Part shown: piece after piece, positions 15,484 to 23,109 of the stretch
How the letters are laid out: the number at the start of each line of letters is the position of its first letter
Numbering within the stretch: position 1 is the stretch's first letter
Program-made: the position numbers and the translations under genes
Assembly (NCBI GenBank): GCA_027486495.1
Contig: JAIXOZ010000153.1
Coordinates: 1 to 39,330, forward strand
DNA length: 39,330 nt
From: Comamonadaceae bacterium
GTDB lineage: Bacteria; Pseudomonadota; Gammaproteobacteria; Burkholderiales; Burkholderiaceae_C
Reading direction: 5' to 3'
Notes under the pieces: model-generated
Databases searched by the model: none
What the model was told of the DNA's origin: nothing
What the model saw: the letters and a program-made list of their open reading frames with translations, nothing else

Positions 15484-16164
15484 ATGATCGGACTCAAAGT
15501 TCTCAAGCGCAGGCGAGCGGTGCCTGCCGAATTGGCCCTGCAATTCATCGGCGTGCCGGTTTCCAATGTCAGCGATTGCATGTCACGACTGTTTGGGGGC
15601 GGGGCAGGCCTGCGGCCGATGCACAGCGGCCGCCCAATGAGCGGCCCGGCGCTGACCGTACGGACCCGGCCTGGCGATAACCTCATGATCCACAAAGCGC
15701 TTCAGATGGCCGCCCCGGGCGACATCATCGTGGTAGACGCGGGCGCCGACCTGAGCAATGCGGTGATCGGCGACCTGTTGGTCGGCGTTGCTGTCCAGCG
15801 CGGACTGGGTGGATTGGTGATCAATGGCGCAATTCGCGATGCCAGGGCGGTGCGCGAGGGTGATTTCCCTATCTTTGCAGCAGGGGTCACTCATCGTGGC
15901 TCTTACAAGGATGGGCCCGGTGAAATCAATGTGCCGATCGCGATTGATGGAATGGTGATCGAGCCAGGCGATCTGATCATCGGTGACGACGATGGCGTGC
16001 TGTGCGTGCCCTTCGACCATGTTCAGTCAGTGCTTTGCGCAGCCAGAAAGAAAGCTGACGCAGAGGCCGTGACGGCAAAGGCGATTGCCGCCGGACAGCT
16101 TGACACCGCATGGATCGATGCGAAGCTGCACCAGCTGGGATGTCTGATCGAATCGCCAAGATGA
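15484..16164 (+). CDS. RraA-like 4-hydroxy-4-methyl-2-oxoglutarate / 4-carboxy-4-hydroxy-2-oxoadipate aldolase
   Basis: The 226-residue protein belongs to the class II pyruvate aldolases of the LigK/GalC/ProA type. It has the RraA fold, with 'IPVSNVSDCMSRLFGG'-like sequence at the start (residues 19-36 region), 'DIIVVDAGADLSNAVIGDLL' near 80-100 and 'GGLVINGAIRDARAVRE' near 112-128, where the R-D pair should bind substrate and metal. LigK cleaves 4-carboxy-4-hydroxy-2-oxoadipate to pyruvate and oxaloacetate, the step after LigJ. A broken LigJ gene lies just upstream, which supports this reading over an RNase E regulator. The ATG at 15484 follows GGAGCAAGTCTC. It appears intact although its upstream partner is lost. 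Confidence 0.88.
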   Translation: MIGLKVLKRRRAVPAELALQFIGVPVSNVSDCMSRLFGGGAGLRPMHSGRPMSGPALTVRTRPGDNLMIHKALQMAAPGDIIVVDAGADLSNAVIGDLLVGVAVQRGLGGLVINGAIRDARAVREGDFPIFAAGVTHRGSYKDGPGEINVPIAIDGMVIEPGDLIIGDDDGVLCVPFDHVQSVLCAARKKADAEAVTAKAIAAGQLDTAWIDAKLHQLGCLIESPR

Positions 16165-16249
16165 TGACGCACAGTCGACACCGCTGAACCAAGCACCAAC
16201 CGCTACGTCACTGATGTGAGACCCTTAACGCCTTTGCGAGCGATGGGCA

Positions 16250-16900
16250 TGGCCACGCAGCCTGAAGCGTTCACTTCTATCACAAAGACTCTCACATACT
16301 CAGCCGCGACAGCGGTGGTATCGTGCTGACGAGCGTGCACCGCTATTTCAGCCTCTTCGGGCTGCAGCCGCATCGCACCGAAACCTTCAAGCTATCGACC
16401 GTTCTGCTGTTCATCGAGTCGCTGCACGATGTCGTCGGTCTGTACCTGAATCCGCCAAAAAACATGCTTGCTCTGTGCAAAGACGGGAAGAGCCAATGCC
16501 GGGCACTCGGGTTAAAACAGCCAACCTTGCTGATGGTGCTGAACTACGTCGAGGGCGTCACGCACGATGATGTGGGTCACGGCACCACAACGTGGTTTGC
16601 CGCAATGAATGTGCGCGACAACTCGGTCTTCACTTCGTGCAAGCCCCGCCATCGGCACCACGAGTTCCTCGAGTTCCTAAGCCGATTTGACAAGTTGATC
16701 CCCACTGATCTCGATTTGCGCCGCCTCGTGAAAAACTATTCCAGCCACAAACATCCCAAGGTCAAGGCTTGGCTGGCAGTGCGTACCCGCTGATATCTGT
16801 TTTTCATCCCCACCTACTCATCCTGTCTCAACCAAGTCGAGCGATTCTTCTAAATCCTCGCCAACAAGTCGATCTGGGCACGAATCAGCGGAACGGGACA
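16250..16900 (+). pseudogene. Decayed IS630-family transposase
   Basis: An open stretch from 16323 to 16793 encodes 'SVHRYFSLFGLQPHRTETFK', 'VGLYLNPPKNMLALCKDGKS' (the first catalytic aspartate in KDGKSQ), 'THDDVGHGTTTWFAAMNV' and 'RRLVKNYSSHKHPKVKAWL'. Intact IS630 proteins have L-D-N-Y before the HKHP motif, so the second catalytic aspartate has become lysine. After the stop the same frame goes on with 'FFIPTYSSCLNQVERFF', another stop, and 'ILANKSIW'. The N-terminal DNA-binding part is missing. No terminal repeats were recognised. It separates the aldolase gene from the CMD gene. Confidence 0.85.
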
Positions 16901-17524
16901 CTAGGCGGTTTCACGCTGGTGTTTGATCGCGTCCCAGCCGTGGGAGGCCAGAAATTTTTCGCCCACGGCAACCGCTTCGGCCTCAAGCGGCGTGGCCAAG
17001 GTGTCATTCCAGCGGTTCATGAAACCAAAAATGGCAATGACGCCGACGATTTCGACGATCTGGTTTTCCGACCAGTGTTGGCGCAATTGCGCAAACATTT
17101 CGTCCGTGACGTCATTGGGCACTGCGCCAGCGGCCAAGGCAAAATCCAAGGCGACGCGCTCGGCTGCGGAGTAAAGCGGACTGGCGTTGTATTCCCAGAT
17201 GGCCGCTACTTTTGCCTCCTCGACGCCCTTGTGCAGCGCGAACCCGATGTTGTGCGCCATGCAGTACTGGCAGCCGGCGGCGCGGCTGACCATGTGTCCG
17301 ATCAGGCGTTTGAAGCCATGTTCGACCTCGCCCTCCGGGTCCCAGACCGCTGCATGCATCTGCGCAAAGCCTTTGACCATCTTGGGCTTGCGCTGCATGA
17401 TCAACACGCTGTTCGCGACGAAGCCATTGTTTTTGCGCGAGTGCTCGAATAGTTCCTTGAGTTCCGGCGTGTGCAATTCAGGCAGCGGCTGCATCCGCGG
17501 GGTGGGTAACTGGCGATTGTTCAT
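16901..17524 (-). CDS. Carboxymuconolactone decarboxylase (CMD/AhpD-like) family protein
   Basis: The 207-residue all-helical protein has the AhpD-like motif GCQYCMAHN (C-x-x-C-x-x-H) near residue 87, preceded by 'EVEHGFKRLIGHMVSRAAG', and 'WSENQIVEIVGVIAIFGFMN' near residue 155. Family members act as alkylhydroperoxidase-like reductases or as decarboxylases in aromatic catabolism; the C-x-x-C pair suggests a redox role. I chose the ATG at 17524 because the N-terminal extension to 17626 is unlike the family and overlaps the upstream gene. The IlvB-like gene ends 40 bases upstream, so the two form an operon. Confidence 0.87.
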   Translation of the reverse strand: MNNRQLPTPRMQPLPELHTPELKELFEHSRKNNGFVANSVLIMQRKPKMVKGFAQMHAAVWDPEGEVEHGFKRLIGHMVSRAAGCQYCMAHNIGFALHKGVEEAKVAAIWEYNASPLYSAAERVALDFALAAGAVPNDVTDEMFAQLRQHWSENQIVEIVGVIAIFGFMNRWNDTLATPLEAEAVAVGEKFLASHGWDAIKHQRETA

Positions 17525-17564
17525 GATGGGATCTCTTGCAAAAAGGTTGGGATCATGAGTCGCC

Positions 17565-19166
17565 TTACAGCATGACCTCCACCAGCGCAGGGCCCTGTAC
17601 CGCCAGCGCCTTTTGCAGGCCAACACTGAACTCGCTCATGTCGCTCACGCGGCATGCCTGCATGCCCATGCCTTTGGCAAGCGCCACCCAATCGAGGTCT
17701 GGACGGTCCAGGCTCAGCATGTCGGTGGCGCGTTGGCCTGGCACGCCAGCGCCCACACCGCTGAACTCGCCCAGCAAAATCTTGTAGGCCCGGTTGGCGA
17801 AGATGACGACGGTGATGTCCAAGTTTTCACGCACCATGGTCCACAGCGCCTGTAAGGTGTACATGCCGCTGCCGTCGCCCTCCAGCGCAATCACTTTGCG
17901 ATCGGGCGCGGCAATGGCAGCCCCCACTGCGGCGGGCAAGGCAAAACCGATGGACCCACCCGTGACGTTCAGCCAGTCATGCGGGGCTGCACCTTGGGCG
18001 GCCTTGTCAAAACTGCGGCCCGTGGTGACTGCTTCATCCGCCACGATGGCGTTGGCGGGCATCAGCGCCATCAACAGGCGGGCCACATTGTCGGGATTGA
18101 TCGAGCCATGGAAAGATTCCATCGCCTGTGCAACGTTGGGGGCCGCCACAAGGGCCACCGGGCCAGTGCTCGCACCCAGCTCATCGCTGAGGGCTTGCAA
18201 GGCGGCCTGCAAATCATCGGTACGTGATGCCAGCGTGATGCATTCGCAACCTGGGCGGCTTAAAACGCCGGGCTTGCCAGGGTAGGCGAAAAAAGCCACT
18301 GGCTCCTTGGCACCCACCAACACAATTTTGTCGAACTGGGCCAGCACTGCCAACGTGGGATCGACCGCATAAGGCAGGCGCGGCACCATCACCCTCCCGG
18401 CACCGCGTTCCAGTCGGGGAACTAAAGACTCGGACATCACCGCGCAACCCGTGGCGGCAGCGATGCGACCAGCCCATACGGTGGCATTGGCACGCAAGGC
18501 CCGCCCGCCCAGCAGCAGCAAGGTGGTGGGCCCCAGCCGTAGCGCTTGCGCTGCCTGGCGAATGCTTTCGTCGCTCAGCACGGCTTCTGGTTCAGTTTGC
18601 ACCAGAGCGTTGGCCCGACGGATAGCATTCTGGCCAAAGGCATCCGGTTGGCTGGCAGGGAACGTGGTTTCAGTCCAAGCGGTATCGGCCGGCAGAATCA
18701 GTGTGGCGATGCGCCCTGGGCGGCTGTTTGCTTGGCGGATAGCCTCTTGCCCGTCGGCCTGAATGGTTGATGCGCTAGGCGACGAATGCACCCAGTTTGA
18801 CATGGGCCGCGCCAGCATGTCGATGTCCGAGGTAAGTGGCGCATCCAGTTGCAGGTGGCCCGTAGCGTGATCGCCAACAATGTTGACAATGCCGGAATTG
18901 GCCTTTTTGGCATTGTGCAAATTCGCTAGCCCATTGGCCAGACCCGGCCCCAAGTGCAACAAGGTGGCAGCAGGCCGGTCTTTGATGCGGTAATACCCGT
19001 CGGCAGCGCCAGTGACTACACCCTCAAAGAGTCCCAACACGCAGCGCATGCCATCGACCTTGTCGAGTGCCGCGACAAAATGCATCTCCGAGGTGCCAGG
19101 GTTGGCAAAACAAACTTCCACGCCACCGTCCAGCAGCGTGTGTACCAGGGTCTCGGCGCCGTTCAT
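17565..19166 (-). CDS. Thiamine-diphosphate-dependent enzyme, acetolactate synthase/benzoylformate decarboxylase-like
   Basis: The 533-residue protein has the three-domain layout of the family: a PYR domain at 1-170 ('FANPGTSEMHFVAALD', with the activating glutamate in GLFEGVVTGAADGYYR near residue 49), a central domain ('TLLLLGGRALRANATVWAGR'), and a PP domain with the ThDP/metal motif 'LEGDGSGMYTLQALWTMVRE' followed by VIFANRAYKI. It is shorter than housekeeping IlvB and has no small-subunit gene next to it, so a decarboxylase or lyase acting on a 2-oxo acid is more likely than branched-chain synthesis. It shares an operon with the CMD gene. Upstream are a TctC signal-peptide stub and cassette R6. 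No clear ribosome binding site precedes the ATG. Confidence 0.86.
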   Translation of the reverse strand: MNGAETLVHTLLDGGVEVCFANPGTSEMHFVAALDKVDGMRCVLGLFEGVVTGAADGYYRIKDRPAATLLHLGPGLANGLANLHNAKKANSGIVNIVGDHATGHLQLDAPLTSDIDMLARPMSNWVHSSPSASTIQADGQEAIRQANSRPGRIATLILPADTAWTETTFPASQPDAFGQNAIRRANALVQTEPEAVLSDESIRQAAQALRLGPTTLLLLGGRALRANATVWAGRIAAATGCAVMSESLVPRLERGAGRVMVPRLPYAVDPTLAVLAQFDKIVLVGAKEPVAFFAYPGKPGVLSRPGCECITLASRTDDLQAALQALSDELGASTGPVALVAAPNVAQAMESFHGSINPDNVARLLMALMPANAIVADEAVTTGRSFDKAAQGAAPHDWLNVTGGSIGFALPAAVGAAIAAPDRKVIALEGDGSGMYTLQALWTMVRENLDITVVIFANRAYKILLGEFSGVGAGVPGQRATDMLSLDRPDLDWVALAKGMGMQACRVSDMSEFSVGLQKALAVQGPALVEVML

Positions 19167-19258
19167 GGGGCAACCCGGACAAGGTCGGTTTTTCGATACA
19201 GGCTGAATTTCATACGATGTCTTTAATTAAGATTTTTTTAAAACGAAGCGCATAGGCG

Positions 19259-19335
19259 TTTTTAATGCCCAAGTTCTGCACCACCGCCGGCGCGGCTGTG
19301 CCGACCATGCACAGTTAGTTTCTTATCGAAAGCAT
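19259..19335 (-). pseudogene. TctC signal-peptide stub before the IlvB-like gene
   Basis: The ATG at 19335 follows GAAGGAGACAGC, as in the tctC genes, but the frame reads MLSIRN and then TAA. If the stop is ignored, 'LCMVGTAAPAVVQN' follows, which is the TctC signal peptide. The mature part is missing. The IlvB-like gene starts about 90 bases further along the same strand. Confidence 0.75.
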
Positions 19336-19455
19336 GCTGTCTCCTTCGCAGAGCAACGGTTTGGTCGATTGTTCTTATTGAGCATAGGGTTGGCCCTGGT
19401 CTTTTGAAAATGATATGAACTGAAGTCGGTCATCAGGTGGGGTAATGCAAGGCGT
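19336..19455 (-). repeat. Promoter/leader cassette copy R6 (before the IlvB-like/CMD operon)
   Basis: The core lies at 19406-19425 (plus strand GAAAATGATATGAACTGAAG), identical to R5 and 71 bases from the stub ATG at 19335. GTCGGTCATCAGGTGGGG and AATGCAAGGC follow. It should supply the promoter for the IlvB-like and CMD genes. Confidence 0.85.
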
Positions 19456-19745
19456 CGGCACATACTTGTGAAAGGCGATTGTTTCGGGTCACCTGGAGGG
19501 CCCACCTGCCGCAGACTCAATTGCGCAAGGCACGCGCGAAAATGGCGACGGTGATCAGAATCACATCTTCCTCTTGAGGTCCTGCTCGATCCAGCTCCGC
19601 GCATGCACCGGCTACCAGAACCCGCCGCCATAGATTTTGCCGTCGTAGGTCTTGACCCAAGGTCACCAGGCGGACTACGTGTATGCCACTGGCTGCCAGA
19701 TGTAGGGCGCCATGTCCGGGTGGTAGACGTAGAGCTCCTTGATCG
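19456..19745 (-). pseudogene. Duplicated 3' fragment of a probable family 5 ABC binding-protein gene, copy c
   Basis: The minus strand reads 'KELYVYHPDMAPYIWQPVAY' and, after stops, 'WVKTYDGKIYGGGFW', 'PVHARSWIEQDLKRKM'. This is the best-preserved end of the three copies. It is cut by the IS3 remnant at about 19745. Confidence 0.62.
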
Positions 19746-19749
19746 ATTT

Positions 19750-20146
19750 GAGCCCCCCTGTCCGAATGATGAATCAAGGCTTCAGAGGGTACGGCGTTTC
19801 ATCGCGTTTGGCATGGAGGCCAAGCGACTCGGGTTTGCGTTTGCGTTTGCGTTTGCGTTTGCGGGCAACATGGCGCATTTAGCCAGATGGGGCGATTTGC
19901 AGCGCTTTGCACATCGGCACGACCCTGCAAGTGTCACAGTGTTTGTCGACAAACGCCATCGCGCATGCCTTCGTCAACTTCGTGCTGTCGAGCCCGGTTG
20001 TTGAGGGCTTGTGGCACGCAGCCGATCTTGGGTGCCATGGACTCAATGGTGGCCCACAGTGAGAGGTACGCGCCTCGGTGTTCGAGCACCAGACCAACAG
20101 CACGTTCGCGAACCTCGGTTTAAAAACGGTTTGATTGCTTGCTCAT
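19750..20146 (-). pseudogene. Decayed IS3-family transposase (orfA and orfB remnants)
   Basis: The ATG at 20146 gives MSKQSNRF and a stop, then '[20 protein letters not shown]', '[20 protein letters not shown]' and '[13 protein letters not shown]', a typical IS3 orfA. It is followed in a new frame by an orfB start, '[20 protein letters not shown]' and IAPSG. Most of orfB is deleted; 'ALIHHSDRGAQ' near 19770 is the piece around the second catalytic aspartate. A (GTTTGC)5 tract lies at the deletion joint. This sequence is of a different IS3 subgroup from the remnant at 2438-3115. It marks the right edge of the debris-rich region. Confidence 0.87.
19833..19862. repeat. Hexanucleotide tandem repeat (GTTTGC)5
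   Basis: Five perfect copies of GTTTGC lie inside the IS3 remnant, beside its internal deletion. It is probably a slippage product in non-functional sequence. Confidence 0.95.
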
Positions 20147-20323
20147 GGTTTCATATTCTCAAAGTGTGCTGCCTCCTCAAAATCCGAGGCGATTCAGTTG
20201 ATGGTCTTGGCCTGCTGCTTATCAGGTCCACTAATGTTCAGCATCACTGAAGATCATTAGCCAAAGTAAGTCAGTATTTATAGGATCGACGACTGAATTC
20301 AAACCAACTCCAAAGAAAAACCA
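20147..20323 (+). other. Upstream region of the acyl-CoA operon
   Basis: About 180 bases without a gene separate the IS3 remnant from the acyl-CoA synthetase. The base composition becomes clearly richer in A+T here. The operon promoter must lie in this stretch or in the IS remnant, but I cannot fix a convincing -35/-10 pair. Confidence 0.4.
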
Positions 20324-21865
20324 ATGCGGACAACGATCACCAAGAATGCAGACAGCCAAGAATTGCTGAGTGTGAGTGCAACATTCCATTTCCAAGATCG
20401 CGCCACGGATGCGGCTACGCAGGCAACTCGAGGTGCGCAACTTGCAGGTGGCTTAATCGCATTAGGCTTGCGAGAAGGTGATGTCTTGGCGGTGTTATTG
20501 CGAAATTCTGAGTTGTTTGTAGACGTCATTCATGCTTGTCGTCAAACTGGCATCAGCTTTTGCCCAATCAACTGGCACTTTACTGCCGACGAGGTCAGTG
20601 TGTTGCTGTTGGACAGCGGTGCGAAAGCTTTACTGGCACATGGTGACCTTCTGGATGGCATCTGTCATGTGGTGCCACAAAGCGTTGCATTGTTGACAGT
20701 TGGCCAAAGTCGCTCCCCGACCTCACGGCCCTACGAGACTTGGTTATCCACTCAGCCCGCCTACAGTGGCCCAAAGGTTTCCCCTGGCGGCCACATGGTT
20801 TACACCTCAGGTACCACAGGCCGACCCAAAGGAGTGGTTCGCGACCGAATTCCTTTAGCAGAGCTTGAGTCCCGCTTGGCTCAATCTAAGCGTCTGGTAA
20901 AAATTGCACTTGGGATCAGTGCTGGTTGCCGAGCTTTGGTGCCTGCACCGCTCTACCACAGCGGTCCGAGTACTTTCTTGCAGCAAGCCTTGCTCCATGC
21001 CGAGAGCGTGGTGCTCATGCCTCACTTTGACGCCGAACAATTACTGGCCCTGATTGAGCGTCACCGCATTGACGTCGTCTATTTGGTGCCCATCATGTAC
21101 GTGAGGCTGCTGCGCCTCCCTGAGGCGGTACGTCTCAAATACGATATCTCTTCTTTGCGTTTCGTAGCTTCTACGGGTTCCCCTTGTTCGCCAGACGTTA
21201 AGCGTTCCATGATTGAGTGGTTTGGCCCCATCATCAATGAGACGTATGCGTCAAGCGAAGCTGGGATGATCACTTCTATTACCGCAGCCGAAGCACTTCA
21301 GCGCCCAGGCAGTGCAGGCCGCCCAGTCTTGGAGGCCAAAGTTCGTATCTTGAATGAAGCGGGTGAGCAACTTCCCACGGGTGAAATCGGTCTGATTTAC
21401 GTGCGGCAACCTATTTATCCCGACTTCACTTACCGGCATAACGACGCTGCGCGGCGCGCCATTGAGCGTGAGGGGCTCATTTGCCTAGGAGATATGGGAT
21501 ACCTGGATGCAGATGGTTATCTCTATTTGTGCGATCGTGCATCAGACATGGTGATTTCTGGTGGTGTCAACATCTATCCTGCTGAAATAGAGCACCGCTT
21601 ACTCGCATGCCCTGGTGTTGCAGATTGCGCTGTATTCGGTGTTCCAGATCCTGAGTTCGGTGAACGATTGCATGCAGTGGTAGAGCCATTGCCGGGTGAA
21701 AAGCCCACTTTAGAAGATATGCAAGCCTGGCTGCAGGCTGGTCTTGCTGCTTTTAAAGTACCCCGCAGCATTGACTTAGCACCGCTGCCACGCGACGACG
21801 CTGGAAAAATAGCCAAACGGCGTCTTCGCGACCAACATTGGCAAGGCCAATCAAGGCGTGTTTGA
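20324..21865 (+). CDS. AMP-dependent acyl-CoA synthetase/ligase
   Basis: The 513-residue protein of the ANL superfamily activates a carboxylic acid to an acyl-adenylate and then to the CoA thioester. It shows the phosphate-binding 'MVYTSGTTGRPKGVVRD' (about residues 158-174), 'NETYASSEAG' (about 305), 'GDMGYLDADGYLYLCDRASD' with the ribose-binding aspartate, and the C-terminal 'PRDDAGKIAKRRLR' with the catalytic lysine. It is the first gene of a plus-strand operon with two acyl-CoA dehydrogenases and a nitronate-monooxygenase-like gene, so the acid is likely degraded by a beta-oxidation-like route. Codon use is more A+T-rich than in the flanking genes. The substrate is unknown. Confidence 0.93.
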   Translation: MRTTITKNADSQELLSVSATFHFQDRATDAATQATRGAQLAGGLIALGLREGDVLAVLLRNSELFVDVIHACRQTGISFCPINWHFTADEVSVLLLDSGAKALLAHGDLLDGICHVVPQSVALLTVGQSRSPTSRPYETWLSTQPAYSGPKVSPGGHMVYTSGTTGRPKGVVRDRIPLAELESRLAQSKRLVKIALGISAGCRALVPAPLYHSGPSTFLQQALLHAESVVLMPHFDAEQLLALIERHRIDVVYLVPIMYVRLLRLPEAVRLKYDISSLRFVASTGSPCSPDVKRSMIEWFGPIINETYASSEAGMITSITAAEALQRPGSAGRPVLEAKVRILNEAGEQLPTGEIGLIYVRQPIYPDFTYRHNDAARRAIEREGLICLGDMGYLDADGYLYLCDRASDMVISGGVNIYPAEIEHRLLACPGVADCAVFGVPDPEFGERLHAVVEPLPGEKPTLEDMQAWLQAGLAAFKVPRSIDLAPLPRDDAGKIAKRRLRDQHWQGQSRRV

Positions 21866-21918
21866 GTTTTCATTCATTGCAATCAAACCCAAATAACGTA
21901 CTTTGAAAAGGCAAATTA

Positions 21919-23100
21919 ATGGACTTAAATTACTCTCACGAGGAAACAAAGTTTCGAGAAGAAGTTCACCACTGGCTCAAATTTAATTTGCCTGGGGATA
22001 TTCGCCAAAAAGTCATTGGTTATCAAGAGCTGACCAAAGAAGATTACCAGCGTTGGCACAAGATTTTGGCCGTCAAGGGTTGGTCTGTGCCGCACTGGCC
22101 GGTGGAGTGGGGTGGTACAGGTTGGGACATGACCCAACGCTATATTTACGATGAAGAATTCGCCTTGGCAGGTGCGCCCAGATTGCCGCCTTTTGGCCCT
22201 GCTATGTGTGCTCCCGTGCTTTTGAAGTTTGGCACATCTGTCCAAAAGGAACAGTTCTTACCTCGCATACGCGAGGGCGATGATTTTTGGGTGCAAGGCT
22301 ACTCCGAGCCTGGTGCTGGTTCTGATTTGGCTGCAGTTAAAACACGCGCTGAACGCGTTGGAGCTCACTATGTGATCAATGGCCAAAAAATTTGGACCAC
22401 ACTGGGTCAGCATGGTGATTGGATATTTTGCTTGGTTCGCACAGACCCAAACGCCGAGAAGCGTCAAGAAGGCATCAGCTTCATCTTGATGGACATGAAA
22501 ACCCCGGGCATCACTGTTCGTCCTTTGATTTTGATGGATGGCGGTCATGAAGTGAATGAGATTTTCTTCGACAATGTCAAAGTTCCTGTACAGAATTTGG
22601 TTTTCGAGGAAAACAAGGGGTGGACCGTTGCCAAATATTTGCTCGGCCATGAGCGCATGGGGTCCGGAAGTGTTGGTGCCAGTCGGCGCGAATTGGCAGC
22701 TTTGCGGGCATTGGCACAGCGTGACATGAAAAACGGCAAGCCCCTGATTGAAGATTTGCGATTCAAAGACAAGATATCTCGTGTGGAGATCGAACTCGAT
22801 GCGTTGGAAATTACTTCAATGCGCTTTCTAGATCAGATGCGACGGACAGGCCAAGCTCCAGGCGCTGATGTGTCAATGCTCAAGATCAGAGGGACTGAGG
22901 TGCAGCAGATGATTACCGAGTTGGCGATGCAAGCAGCAGGACCCAATGCGCAACCCTTTAGGTCTGTATCCAACGGTGTTATTGATCCTTTCACATCGCG
23001 TTTGGCACCTCGCTACTTTAATTTTCGCAAGGCGAGTATTTATGCAGGATCCAATGAAATTCAGCGCAACATCATTGCAAAGATGAGCTTGGGCTTGTGA
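21919..23100 (+). CDS. Acyl-CoA dehydrogenase, large-subunit type
   Basis: The 393-residue flavoprotein oxidises an acyl-CoA to the enoyl-CoA. Visible features are the N-terminal helical domain, 'QGYSEPGAGSDLAAVKTRAE' (about 126-145) and 'YVINGQKIWTTLGQHGDWIF' (about 151-170) in the FAD/substrate-binding beta-domain, and the C-terminal 'ASIYAGSNEIQRNIIAK' that contacts FAD. It pairs with the following dehydrogenase, from which it is separated by only 9 bases. Such large/small pairs, as in PimC/PimD or the steroid-degrading FadE pairs, form heteromers. The ATG follows AAAAGGCAAATTA, a modest ribosome binding site. Confidence 0.93.
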   Translation: MDLNYSHEETKFREEVHHWLKFNLPGDIRQKVIGYQELTKEDYQRWHKILAVKGWSVPHWPVEWGGTGWDMTQRYIYDEEFALAGAPRLPPFGPAMCAPVLLKFGTSVQKEQFLPRIREGDDFWVQGYSEPGAGSDLAAVKTRAERVGAHYVINGQKIWTTLGQHGDWIFCLVRTDPNAEKRQEGISFILMDMKTPGITVRPLILMDGGHEVNEIFFDNVKVPVQNLVFEENKGWTVAKYLLGHERMGSGSVGASRRELAALRALAQRDMKNGKPLIEDLRFKDKISRVEIELDALEITSMRFLDQMRRTGQAPGADVSMLKIRGTEVQQMITELAMQAAGPNAQPFRSVSNGVIDPFTSRLAPRYFNFRKASIYAGSNEIQRNIIAKMSLGL

Positions 23101-23109
23101 GGAAAATCG

